Origin: Candidatus Chromulinivorax destructor
GTDB taxonomy: Bacteria; Babelota; Babeliae; Babelales; Chromulinivoraceae
DNA length: 64,000 nucleotides
Direction: 5' to 3'
Assembly (NCBI RefSeq): GCF_003366055.1
Contig: NZ_CP025544.1
Span: 186,001-250,000 of the forward strand
The position numbers and the translations under genes were made by a program. Below the pieces are notes generated by a model. It was not told the DNA's origin and searched no databases. It saw only the letters and a program-made list of their open reading frames with translations. Below, piece by piece: positions 16,988 to 25,854 of the stretch (positions are counted from its first letter, which is position 1; the number at the start of each line of letters is the position of its first letter).

Positions 16988-19147
16988 TCACGCCTTTTTT
17001 AATGTTTTATAATCGATCAAGCATTGCAATAATATCTTTTGTATTTTTGCAACATCAGCAGAAATATTAATATCACAAGGCTGTTCATTAATTTTGTTAA
17101 TTTTACATACATGTTCAAAATAACTTTGCATGAGATTTTCTAAAGGAGCATCATGCAAGCGATCAAATTTTAAAGTATCATGAGCTAAATGCTTTGCAAA
17201 TTTATCATGATCGACACTATAAATAGATAATTTTTTTACGACTTTAGACAATGAGCGTTCAATGTCTTCTTGAGTTATAACATCTTCATACGAAAGCCAA
17301 TATTGCAATTCATCGTGTAAAATATTTTTTATCTCGTTGAGATCTTGCTCATGTAAGTAACCTATATCACTGATCATAGGCAAAGGCTTTTCAAATAAAG
17401 GAAACGGCCCTTGTTTATCTTGCAAAGATTGAATCTGTTTAATTATCATAAATTCTTGAAGTTTAGCTCGACAAGATTCTTCATCTTTATACATCGAAAT
17501 TACTTTTTCACTTAAATCATTAATTTTTTTTATAAATTCTCGTTGCAAACGATCTGGAACACCAACAGCCTGAGATCGAATTTTCAACTCTTGGATCTTA
17601 CATTGTATTTGCGTTCTTTCTTGACGTAACCTATCAAACCTGTCTTTTGGATTTGATGATAAAATTTTAGATCGCAGATCAAGAATTTCCTTTTCTTTTG
17701 CAAACAAAAGTGATGTTAATTTATTATTGTCAGCAACATACATATATAAATTCTTATTTTGACGCTGTAACTGATCTCTCATATTTTTAATATTTTTTAC
17801 AACACTTGGCCATAATGATACTGTATCTACAAATGGCAGTGAGAGTAATTTCATAAATAAAATCATAAAATCTGCAATACACTCTTCGTCAATGATATTA
17901 TCGCACTCATCAAACAGATCAATATGAGTAAAATCATAACGAAGCATTGCTATTTTTAAATTATTTTCATGTATAGATCCTGAACTTTTTAAACGAGCTT
18001 CATAATTCATTCGTTCCAATGCAGCTGCCTGAGCACAAGCTTGGGCTGTAGATTGAGCAAGCAATCTATCTTCTTCTAACTGCGCGTTCTTTTTTTTGAT
18101 TTCAGCTTCTTTTTTTGCAGCTTTTTTTAATTGAATCTTTGCTCGCTCTCTCGCTTTCTTTTCTAAATTCTGTTCATTTTTCAATTCAGAAACAGCTGTT
18201 GTTACGACATCATTTACAACTTGATTTGTCATCTTTGCAAGCTTTTTTTCGTAAGCCTTACGCGCTGCTTGCTTATCTACAACTTGTAAGCGTTCAACTT
18301 CTTGCTGCTTATTAGATGTTAATTGTTCATTGACAAGCTCATGCACCATTTCTTGAATTGTAGTATCAATAACAAGATTTGTAGCAAGAGCAGTCTGTTG
18401 ATGCAATTGCGACGTATGTAAAAAAATTTTTTTTGCTACTTCAAGATTATTTTTAAGAGATTCTGTTCTATGCTTATTGCGTAATCGAGCTATGATCGCA
18501 TGCCAATTTTTATCTACAACTTTTTCACGTTCTTTTTTCTTTTCAAATAAAAAATTTCGTTCATATTGCAATTCATGATAACGCTGCGCAGCTCTTTGTA
18601 ATTGAGAATAATTATCGTAATGATTTTGATTCATCAACGAAATTGCATCACGCTGAGCAATACTACCTGCTAGATAATGCACCCCGCCAGAAACCAACGA
18701 ATCTAACAATAATTTTTCGTAATAGGTAACTGAATCTTGCCATACCTTGCAATAAGGAGTTCGAGCTGACGCACCTCGAGCACGAATTAATTCAAATGCG
18801 ACTCTTTTTATTTCTATAGGAAGCTGAGATTTTTCTTTGTAACATTCAATTTCGGGCTTATCAATGCAGTTTTGTATAATTTGACCACGAGCATTTAATG
18901 CATCTTGACAAATTGCTTGAGATTGATGAGACAACGACAATAAATCATCTTGTAACGCGTAATAATAGTTATAGTAACTATCAACACCATTATAAAGATC
19001 TTGTAATTCTTTATTTATTTGCTGTAAACCTTGAGTCTTTTTTTCATTTTCTACGTTATAGACTTGCAATCTATTCTCATTTATTTCAGCAGACTGACCT
19101 ATGCATGACATGAGCATCAATACACAAGCCGTAATTCTTTTTTTCAT
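16988..19147 (-). CDS. Large secreted coiled-coil protein, function unknown
   Basis: 719 residues with a signal peptide (residues 4-19, cleavage near GQS-A). From about residue 25 to 370 the sequence is dominated by charged helices; residues 285-370 (KKLAKMTNQ... RERAKIQLKKAAKKEAEIKKKNAQLEED) are a classic coiled coil, and a second such region covers about 455-570. The C-terminal 150 residues look globular. No family recognised. It may be a structural envelope or exported protein. Its stop codon directly abuts the element at 16748-16985. Confidence 0.65.
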   Translation of the reverse strand: MKKRITACVLMLMSCIGQSAEINENRLQVYNVENEKKTQGLQQINKELQDLYNGVDSYYNYYYALQDDLLSLSHQSQAICQDALNARGQIIQNCIDKPEIECYKEKSQLPIEIKRVAFELIRARGASARTPYCKVWQDSVTYYEKLLLDSLVSGGVHYLAGSIAQRDAISLMNQNHYDNYSQLQRAAQRYHELQYERNFLFEKKKEREKVVDKNWHAIIARLRNKHRTESLKNNLEVAKKIFLHTSQLHQQTALATNLVIDTTIQEMVHELVNEQLTSNKQQEVERLQVVDKQAARKAYEKKLAKMTNQVVNDVVTTAVSELKNEQNLEKKARERAKIQLKKAAKKEAEIKKKNAQLEEDRLLAQSTAQACAQAAALERMNYEARLKSSGSIHENNLKIAMLRYDFTHIDLFDECDNIIDEECIADFMILFMKLLSLPFVDTVSLWPSVVKNIKNMRDQLQRQNKNLYMYVADNNKLTSLLFAKEKEILDLRSKILSSNPKDRFDRLRQERTQIQCKIQELKIRSQAVGVPDRLQREFIKKINDLSEKVISMYKDEESCRAKLQEFMIIKQIQSLQDKQGPFPLFEKPLPMISDIGYLHEQDLNEIKNILHDELQYWLSYEDVITQEDIERSLSKVVKKLSIYSVDHDKFAKHLAHDTLKFDRLHDAPLENLMQSYFEHVCKINKINEQPCDINISADVAKIQKILLQCLIDYKTLKKA

Positions 19148-19298
19148 AACAACCTTTAATTTTTAACTTACTATAGCTCAAGTTTACTTCAGATAGAATC
19201 GAATATCAATTAAGGTTAAAGCTTATAAACAAAAGTTAAAAAGGATGTACATGTCTCATTATCAATTGTAAATACACCTACATAATTGCAATCAGCTC

Positions 19299-19326
19299 TT
19301 GCCTAAGAGAAATGTTTTTGTATACT
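19299..19326 (+). promoter_or_regulatory. Promoter of the Cys-rich peptide gene
   Basis: TTGCCT, 16-base spacer, TATACT, about 50 bases before the ATG at 19375. Confidence 0.5.
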
Positions 19327-19374
19327 TTACTTATGAGGTGGCGCAAACAATTAATAAAAAAGAAAGAGACCATT

Positions 19375-19683
19375 ATGAAAAAAATAGCATTATTTGCATT
19401 ATTACTAATTACAGCACATCTTGCACAAGCAGCAAAAAGTGAATTCGTTCCTTATTACATGAAAAATGTAAATTCAGCAAACAGCAATGTTATAAAAACA
19501 AACCAAGCTAATTGTGGTGATGATAGCTGTGGTGATTGTAGCAACAGTAATGTTAATGCTCTAACAACAGTACAATACATTTCATTACAAGTTAAAGCTG
19601 ATAACTATGCAAAACAAAATAGTTGTGGCGGTTGTGGTAATGACAATTGTGGCGATGATAGCATTGATTTGCCAATTAAATAG
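19375..19683 (+). CDS. Small secreted Cys/Gly/Asp-rich protein
   Basis: 102 residues. Signal peptide MKKIALFALLLITAHLAQAA; mature chain about 83 residues. Two clusters carry all the cysteines: NCGDDSCGDCSNS (about residues 43-53) and SCGGCGNDNCGDDS (about 83-95). The spacing is C-x4-C-x2-C in the first and C-x2-C-x4-C in the second, a mirrored arrangement that could bind a metal or form disulfides after export. No family recognised. The longer frame starting at 19312 is rejected because the promoter and the signal peptide point to the ATG at 19375, with AAAGAG upstream. A terminator follows at 19694-19733. Confidence 0.65.
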   Translation: MKKIALFALLLITAHLAQAAKSEFVPYYMKNVNSANSNVIKTNQANCGDDSCGDCSNSNVNALTTVQYISLQVKADNYAKQNSCGGCGNDNCGDDSIDLPIK

Positions 19684-19693
19684 TAATTTTTAT

Positions 19694-19733
19694 AAAAAAG
19701 CGGCTATGAAGTAATTTTCATAGCCGCTTTTTT
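19694..19733 (+). terminator. Terminator of the Cys-rich peptide gene
   Basis: Perfect 17-base arms AAAAAAGCGGCTATGAA / TTCATAGCCGCTTTTTT with a 6-base loop. Confidence 0.8.
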
Positions 19734-19864
19734 GTCTTTCATACTAATACATGTTCATATACATTCATGCATTCATAAAATAAATAGCATTTTTTCCTTC
19801 TCAAGATAAACTCATATCGACGACACTTATATGTTTTTATCTTGTTTTTAAAGGAAAAAATAGT

Positions 19865-20239
19865 ATGGAAAAACTGGTACAAAAAGCTTGTGAAATGCGT
19901 CAATTTGCACATGCACCACACTCTCATTTTCAAGTTGGAGCAGCTCTTTTAACGCAAGATGGAACTATTATTGGTGGTTGCAATATTGAATCTGATTCAT
20001 ACGGCTTAACAATTTGCGCAGAAAGAAATGCTATTTTTACAGCCTATGCACAAGGACATCGCAAATTTCAAGCGCTTTCAATTGCAATGAACAGCAACTC
20101 AACTCCTTGTGGCGCTTGCCGCCAAATTATTGTTGAACTATGCGGTAACATTCCCGTTTATATTGCTGATCTGACCGGCAGTATTGTAACATTTCAATCA
20201 TATGACCTTTTGCCACACCATTTTACACTGACAACATAG
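19865..20239 (+). CDS. cdd: Cytidine deaminase
   Basis: Deaminates cytidine and deoxycytidine to uridines in pyrimidine salvage. 124 residues, the length of the small tetrameric class. The zinc ligands and catalytic Glu are visible in TICAERNA (about residue 52-58) and PCGACRQI (about 82-88); the substrate-binding GCNIES precedes them. This fits with a salvage lifestyle alongside the CNT nucleoside carrier at 47363-48628. The ATG at 19865 starts the conserved region almost at once, as usual for the family. Confidence 0.93.
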   Translation: MEKLVQKACEMRQFAHAPHSHFQVGAALLTQDGTIIGGCNIESDSYGLTICAERNAIFTAYAQGHRKFQALSIAMNSNSTPCGACRQIIVELCGNIPVYIADLTGSIVTFQSYDLLPHHFTLTT

Positions 20240-20306
20240 TAATTATACAAAATATTGCATGGTATACTCTATAGATAACAATGCAGCCAATTATAAAAAG
20301 GTAATT

Positions 20307-21833
20307 ATGAAGCATCAATCACTCAAAAAATCTCTTTTGATTTTATTATGTGCGCTTATTACTCAATCAAGAGTGCAAAGCTCTGATAGACACTCAGCTA
20401 CACAAACAGTCATCATGACGGCTATTGTTGGTGCTACTGCCTATACAGCCTATAGCTATGTACATGCACCCGTAACTCCAACAATCAAAATCAAAAATGT
20501 TGCTCAAGAAAAATTAAACTTTCCATCAGATTTTGCCTGGGGAGTTTCAACATCAAGCACTCAGTGCGAACAAACAAATCATAATAACTGTTGGTCTCGT
20601 TCCTATCTTGACACCATAGAAAGCAAAAAAAATACGATAGCTCCAAACCATGCATGTAATAGCTGGACTCATTGGAAAGATGATATTGACAAAGCAATTC
20701 ATCTTGGATGCACGAGCTACAGAATTTCTTTTGAATGGAGCCGCATACAACCAACTGAAGGAACTCTTGATCAAGACGCAATTAATCACTACGTTGAGAT
20801 TGCCAAATATTGCCAAAAAAATAATATCCAACTTATGTGTTGTTTACACCATTATTCAGATCCTATTTGGTTTATGCATAAAGGTGGATTTGCAAAAGCA
20901 GAAAACATTACACTCTTTACTGACTACTGCCAAAAAATGTATGAAGCATTACAAGCTTATGTTCATCAATGGATTGTTATCAGTCAACCAGTTGCGTATG
21001 CTTTAAAAGGTTATAAAGTTGGCATGCAACCACCATTTTTAAAAGATTCAGGGTTAGAAACTACCGTTATGCTCAATATGTTCAATGCTCACATAGCAGT
21101 CTATGACATACTACACAATGCATTTAAAAATAACTCTATTGGCAAAAAGCCAGAAGTTGGACTCTGCCACCAAATCGTTCAGATGAAAGCTGCAAGCTCT
21201 TTTAATCCCTTAGAACAGCTTGTTGCAACGTTTGCAGATAGATTGTCAAACCAAACGTTACTCAGAACTTTTACTGACGGCCATTTTCAATCATTAATGC
21301 CAATGGTTGATATTGCATACTTGCCAGATGCGCCAGATAAATTTGATTTTTTCGCTCTCAGCTACTATTCACCCCTTGCATTTACCGGTATTACTCCAAA
21401 CGGTCCTGCTTGCGATGAGCAATGTGCATCTCGTGATGCATTCAGAATTATTGACAAAGAAGGAATGTATGACGCAATTGTACAAGCATCAAAACTTGGT
21501 AAGCCAATCTATATCGTAGAAAATGGTATTAACCCAAAAAATGAAGAGCAACGCGAACTCTTGCTTAACTCATATCTATCTGCAATATCACAAGCAATTG
21601 CTGATGGGTACAATGTTCGTGGGTACATGCATTGGACGCTCATGAACAACTATGAGTGGTGTTATATTGACGAACAAGGAAATATTAATCAAAATAACCC
21701 TGATTTTGGATTATATCACAACAGAATTATCAATGATACGACAGGGCAACTGCACGCAGATCATGCAAATCACGATGCAATGTTAAAGCAAAGTGGCAAA
21801 TATTATAAAAATATTATAGCAATGCAAAAATAG
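20307..21833 (+). CDS. Membrane-anchored GH1 (beta-glucosidase-like) protein, acid/base Glu replaced by Gln
   Basis: 508 residues: signal peptide (1-27), a second hydrophobic stretch (about 34-52) likely anchoring it, then a full glycoside hydrolase family 1 barrel beginning FPSDFAWGVSTSSTQCE. Substrate-binding landmarks include CLHHYSDPIWF and the C-terminal GYMHWTLMNNYEW. The nucleophile Glu is present in IVENG (E405), but the acid/base position, normally NEP, reads SQP with Gln at residue 227. Plant myrosinases have Gln at the same place, so S-glycoside hydrolysis, or no hydrolysis, are both possible. It forms an apparent operon with the hydrolase 12 bases downstream. The start at 20307 has AAGG 6 bases upstream. 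Confidence 0.85.
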   Translation: MKHQSLKKSLLILLCALITQSRVQSSDRHSATQTVIMTAIVGATAYTAYSYVHAPVTPTIKIKNVAQEKLNFPSDFAWGVSTSSTQCEQTNHNNCWSRSYLDTIESKKNTIAPNHACNSWTHWKDDIDKAIHLGCTSYRISFEWSRIQPTEGTLDQDAINHYVEIAKYCQKNNIQLMCCLHHYSDPIWFMHKGGFAKAENITLFTDYCQKMYEALQAYVHQWIVISQPVAYALKGYKVGMQPPFLKDSGLETTVMLNMFNAHIAVYDILHNAFKNNSIGKKPEVGLCHQIVQMKAASSFNPLEQLVATFADRLSNQTLLRTFTDGHFQSLMPMVDIAYLPDAPDKFDFFALSYYSPLAFTGITPNGPACDEQCASRDAFRIIDKEGMYDAIVQASKLGKPIYIVENGINPKNEEQRELLLNSYLSAISQAIADGYNVRGYMHWTLMNNYEWCYIDEQGNINQNNPDFGLYHNRIINDTTGQLHADHANHDAMLKQSGKYYKNIIAMQK

Positions 21834-21845
21834 GAATTTAAAAAC

Positions 21846-22832
21846 ATGACACAACGTTCACTAAGAATGTTTATTATCTTTATCATGATAAGCAGTGCTG
21901 CATGTGCTCACCAACCAATAACTTTATTTTGTCATGGAATTGTCGATACCAGTAAACAAGCTGATCGATATACCAATGGTTTACAAGAACCAAAAAAATC
22001 TTTTGATTTTCCGGATGCAGCTATTCCAGAGGGATATAATCTTAATAATTTAATATTCACGGCGTGTAATTTTTTTGGTAAACCGGTTAATAGAAATGCA
22101 ATGTATATGGGGCATGACCAAGATATTGTTACCTTAGAACAACAGATAAAACCTGATATAAACTACATTCTTTACGGTGTTTCTCGTGGAGGCTTTGCTG
22201 CAATTACCTATCTTGCAGAAAAAAATCCTGAAAATATTCAGGCTTTAATTATCGATTCAGCACCAGCAAATATCATCAGTGCTGTCGATGAATTTCAACA
22301 TGCGATTGGATATAAATTTGCAGAAGATAAAAAAACTCAAGAATATGTTTTTAACTATCTCTTTCCTGCATATGTTATAAACAGCAAACCCTCGGTTGAA
22401 AATATTGCAAATATTACTAACAAAAATCTTCCAGTTTTTATTGTTCATGCAAAAACTGACACCCGTGTCCATATCAGGTCAGCGTGGCAATTGTATGTTG
22501 CATTTTTACAAGCTGGTTTTACCAGTGTGTACTTAATAGAGCTTGATCAAGGTAAGCATGCATATTATATGCAAGGACCTGATTCAGAAAAATACCTCCA
22601 GGCGCTTCATAGCTTTTATAAAAAGCACAACTTCAACTATGACTCTACCTTTGCAACAATTGATAATTTAGAAATTTTTCAGCCTGATATTGATGATATT
22701 TTAAAAAAAATAACTGCAGATAAACATGACATGCAAAAAAATTATGAACAGCAAAAAAGCTATAACGGTATCATACTTAGTTGTTTGACCATCGTTACTG
22801 CAGCAATCTTAATTGCTCAACGCAACCTATAA
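21846..22832 (+). CDS. Secreted alpha/beta hydrolase with C-terminal membrane anchor
   Basis: 328 residues. Signal peptide at residues 6-20; alpha/beta-hydrolase core with the oxyanion-side CHGIVD, nucleophile elbow GVSRGG (about residue 115), acid in HAKTDTRV (about 204) and catalytic His in GKHAYY (about 239). A final hydrophobic helix (residues about 307-323) suggests tethering to the membrane, like the GH1 protein just upstream. Substrate unknown (ester or peptide). The 12-base gap makes co-transcription with the GH1 gene likely, and both would face outside the cytoplasm. A terminator follows. Confidence 0.75.
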   Translation: MTQRSLRMFIIFIMISSAACAHQPITLFCHGIVDTSKQADRYTNGLQEPKKSFDFPDAAIPEGYNLNNLIFTACNFFGKPVNRNAMYMGHDQDIVTLEQQIKPDINYILYGVSRGGFAAITYLAEKNPENIQALIIDSAPANIISAVDEFQHAIGYKFAEDKKTQEYVFNYLFPAYVINSKPSVENIANITNKNLPVFIVHAKTDTRVHIRSAWQLYVAFLQAGFTSVYLIELDQGKHAYYMQGPDSEKYLQALHSFYKKHNFNYDSTFATIDNLEIFQPDIDDILKKITADKHDMQKNYEQQKSYNGIILSCLTIVTAAILIAQRNL

Positions 22833-22857
22833 TAGACACATATATACCAAATTGTTA

Positions 22858-22890
22858 TTAAAAAAGCACGGTGCATACCGTGCTTTTTTA
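22858..22890. terminator. Bidirectional terminator
   Basis: AAAAAAGCACGGT / ACCGTGCTTTTTT with a 4-base loop, between convergent genes ending at 22832 and 22914. Confidence 0.75.
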
Positions 22891-22913
22891 ACTTTTCTAT
22901 AAACTACATATTT

Positions 22914-24293
22914 TTATCTAAATAAAGCTTTTGTTTTAGAGGTTTTTGCAAAATCTTGTGCAATATGACCTTCTTGATCTTTTATAGTAGGATCTGCCCC
23001 TCCTGCTAACAATACTTTTGCTATTTTCCAATCATCGTTTTTAATAGCTTTATGCAAAAGAGTTTGTCCTTTTTTATTTTGAACATTTGGATTTGCTTGT
23101 GCATCGAGTAAAATTTTAATATTTTTTAAATTTCTAGATTTAATAGCACGATGTAATGGAGTAAATCCATACTGATCTGGCAAATTAACATCCGCTTCAA
23201 AATCAATTAGATTCTGTAGGATATCTTCGTTTTGATTTTCAATCGCTCTATGAATTGGCGATGCTCCATTTTTTTTATCTTGTATGTCTGGGTTAGCTCC
23301 TGCTTGCAATAAAAGATATGCAATATCTACATAATTTTTTTTAACAGCTTTATACAATGGTGTTAGATGAGAACGCGTTGTTAGATTAACATCTATATTT
23401 TCATTTGATAGCAATGCAATAACCATTGGTAAATTCATTTTTTTAACAGCTTTATACAAAGGAGTATACCCTTTATAATTTTGCATATTAATGTCAGCTC
23501 CAGCTTTAAGCAAAGCTAATGCTATATCAAAAGACCCATCTTCAACTGCAATGTACAATGCTGTTTCCTGTTTTTCTTTCGTTTGAATATTTAATGCAAT
23601 ATCTTTTTTTTCAAGCAAAATCTTGACTATCTCTAAATCTTGATTTTCGACTGCAGCAAGCAAAGCATTATGCCCATTACCATTTATGACATTAACATCA
23701 GCACCTTTTGTAATAAGCTCTTCAAATATTTTTAATAAGCCCTCATTAATTGCTAATAACAAAGGAGTGTCAATATCATCACTAAGTTCTGATGTATTTA
23801 TATCAATATCAGGATGACTTAATAATAACCTAACCATCTCTAAATTTTCATTTTCAACTGCAGCATACAAAGGTGTCTTTCTTTCATTGTCCCAAATATT
23901 AGGATCAGCGTGGTGATGTATAAGCTCTTGAACAATGTCTACATAATTTTTTTCAACAGCAATTTTTAATGGCGTTAAACCGTCATTATTTTCTAAATCT
24001 ACTGATGCATTATGATTAATTAATAACTTTACAACATCTAATTGGCCTTTTTCTGCAGCCATATACAATGGAGTATTGCTATCATCATCTGTTACATTGG
24101 CATCTGCACCTCTTTCAAGTAATGCTTGAATAAGTGATTTTTGATTTGTTGCAATAGCTCGTTGTAACGCATTGCGACCATCTTGGCCTACCTGATCTAT
24201 CTTAGGAATAGTAATTTCTTGTGCTGTATAGGCAACAAATGTTGCCAAATGCAATACCAAAGTAAAAAATTTTATTGTTTTTATATAATTCAT
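22914..24293 (-). CDS. Secreted ankyrin-repeat protein, 12-13 repeats
   Basis: 459 residues. Signal peptide at residues 5-24, then at least 12 consecutive ankyrin repeats of about 33 residues from residue 38 to the C-terminus (for example DSNTPLYMAAEKGQLDVVKL, YGFTPLHRAIKSRNLKNIKI) and a last degenerate one. Nothing but repeats is visible, so it is a binding protein rather than an enzyme. Several neighbouring repeats share the phrase TPLYKAVKK, a sign of recent internal duplication. Export plus ankyrin repeats fits a host-interaction role, but that is inference. Confidence 0.85.
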   Translation of the reverse strand: MNYIKTIKFFTLVLHLATFVAYTAQEITIPKIDQVGQDGRNALQRAIATNQKSLIQALLERGADANVTDDDSNTPLYMAAEKGQLDVVKLLINHNASVDLENNDGLTPLKIAVEKNYVDIVQELIHHHADPNIWDNERKTPLYAAVENENLEMVRLLLSHPDIDINTSELSDDIDTPLLLAINEGLLKIFEELITKGADVNVINGNGHNALLAAVENQDLEIVKILLEKKDIALNIQTKEKQETALYIAVEDGSFDIALALLKAGADINMQNYKGYTPLYKAVKKMNLPMVIALLSNENIDVNLTTRSHLTPLYKAVKKNYVDIAYLLLQAGANPDIQDKKNGASPIHRAIENQNEDILQNLIDFEADVNLPDQYGFTPLHRAIKSRNLKNIKILLDAQANPNVQNKKGQTLLHKAIKNDDWKIAKVLLAGGADPTIKDQEGHIAQDFAKTSKTKALFR

Positions 24294-24621
24294 ATAATTC
24301 TTTTTTTAATAATTTTTATAACATTTCATAATATCATTGTAGTAAAAAACTCAATATGAAATCAATATATAAAAATTAAACACAACACATACAACGTTTT
24401 TTTATCACCATTCACTCATAAAAACAAAATAATGAGCAGATCACGAAACTTATTGAAAAATATAGATTGACCCAAAGTATCAAGTTACTGTAATGCTTGT
24501 CCAGATGGATATATTTATTTGTATAGAACAGCAGTAACACAGAGTTAAAAACAAGTAAGACATTCATCTATCAAGAACTAATTTCGTAATAAATCAACAA
24601 TATACATTCCAACAGAGATGC
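24294..24621. other. AT-rich gap without a gene
   Basis: Divergent intergenic region between the ankyrin gene and the SDF symporter. No reading frame, element copy or RNA gene is recognisable. TTGACC (24467-24472), 16 bases, TGTAAT is a weak promoter candidate for the plus strand. Confidence 0.4.
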
Positions 24622-24661
24622 GTTAGACTTTTATCCTTATATTATAAAATAAAAGTCTAAC
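24622..24661. promoter_or_regulatory. Hairpin just upstream of the SDF symporter
   Basis: Perfect arms GTTAGACTTTTA / TAAAAGTCTAAC of at least 12 bases, ending 21 bases before the ATG at 24683. There is no T-run, so a role in leader regulation or as a protein-binding site is as likely as termination. Confidence 0.45.
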
Positions 24662-24682
24662 AAACTCTTGATTGGATTGATT

Positions 24683-25849
24683 ATGCTACAAAAAACGTCA
24701 TTGCCCTTTAAACTATTGCTCATCCTTCTTTTTGTTGGCTTATTTGGCAACTTATTAAATGAAACTACCATTAACTTTTTTTATAGCATCAGTGTCATAT
24801 TTAAAGAATGTTTAAGTTTTTTGCTTCCATTTATTGTATTCTCATTTATTACAACCGGTATTTTATCATTTAAAAAAAATGCCCCGCTTGTTCTTGGAAT
24901 ATTACTCAGCTGTGTTTTAGTTTCAAATGCTGTTGTAGCATTTTTCTCATACTTTGCGGGAATAACATTATTGCCGCTTCTTACCGTAAAAATTGATGCA
25001 ACGCAGATGATTACAACAGAAAGCATGCAACCTATTTTTGCTATAACCCTTCCAAAATTATTATCATCTTTTCAAGCTATGCTTGCAGCTATTATTTGTG
25101 GAATGGGCCTTTCATTTTATCCTGTTCCAAACATTGAATCTGGAATTAAAAACCTCAAATCAATTATAGAGCTCATCATCAACTCACTTTTTATTCCAAT
25201 TTTGCCATTGTATGTTTTAGGATTTTTGCTCGAAATTAACCACCAAGGTGTTTTTATGCAACTGTTTCAAACGTATGGAAAAACTTTTGCGCTGATTATT
25301 CTTTTACAATTCATCGTAATCTTTTGCATCTATCTGATTGCAGCTCAATTCAATCTAAAAAAAGCAGTGCATTATATTCAAGTTGCAATGCCTTCCTACT
25401 TAACAGCTTTTGGCACTATGTCCAGTACCGCAACAATTCCAGTTACGGTACAATGCGCAGAAAAAAATACTGGCAATTCAGCTTTATCTGCAATGGCAAC
25501 ACCAATTCTTGCAAACATTCACTTGCTTGGGGATGCAATTAGCACGCCGATGCTTGCACTGGTAACATTGTTTGTTTTTACTGGTGTTATGCCAGACGCT
25601 ACAACATATTCAGTTTTTGTTTTGTTTTTCTGTGTCAACATGCTTGCCGCAGCAGGTGTTCCTGGCGGTGGCATTTTTGTTATGCATCCAATTCTTATCA
25701 GTATTCTTGGATTTAACGATGTGATGATTAGCATTATTACCACTCTGTATATTTTACAAGATGGACTTGGAACTGCAGGTAACGTCATGGGTGATGGCGC
25801 ATTAATGATTATTATTAATAAAATTCTTAAACGCTTAAAGATCAGTTAA
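24683..25849 (+). CDS. Sodium:dicarboxylate/amino-acid symporter (SDF family)
   Basis: 388 residues with about eight membrane spans plus re-entrant loops. The serine-rich hairpin motif of the family is seen as TMSSTATIPVTVQCAEKN (about residue 246) and the second, ligand-binding part as VPGGGIFVMHP (about 330). Members carry C4-dicarboxylates, glutamate, aspartate or serine with sodium or protons; the substrate cannot be told. It heads a co-directional run into rodA (5-base gap), the DUF1016 nuclease, ruvB, yebC and yicC. The start at 24683 is preferred to the TTG codons upstream; its binding site is weak. Confidence 0.85.
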   Translation: MLQKTSLPFKLLLILLFVGLFGNLLNETTINFFYSISVIFKECLSFLLPFIVFSFITTGILSFKKNAPLVLGILLSCVLVSNAVVAFFSYFAGITLLPLLTVKIDATQMITTESMQPIFAITLPKLLSSFQAMLAAIICGMGLSFYPVPNIESGIKNLKSIIELIINSLFIPILPLYVLGFLLEINHQGVFMQLFQTYGKTFALIILLQFIVIFCIYLIAAQFNLKKAVHYIQVAMPSYLTAFGTMSSTATIPVTVQCAEKNTGNSALSAMATPILANIHLLGDAISTPMLALVTLFVFTGVMPDATTYSVFVLFFCVNMLAAAGVPGGGIFVMHPILISILGFNDVMISIITTLYILQDGLGTAGNVMGDGALMIIINKILKRLKIS

Positions 25850-25854
25850 CTATC

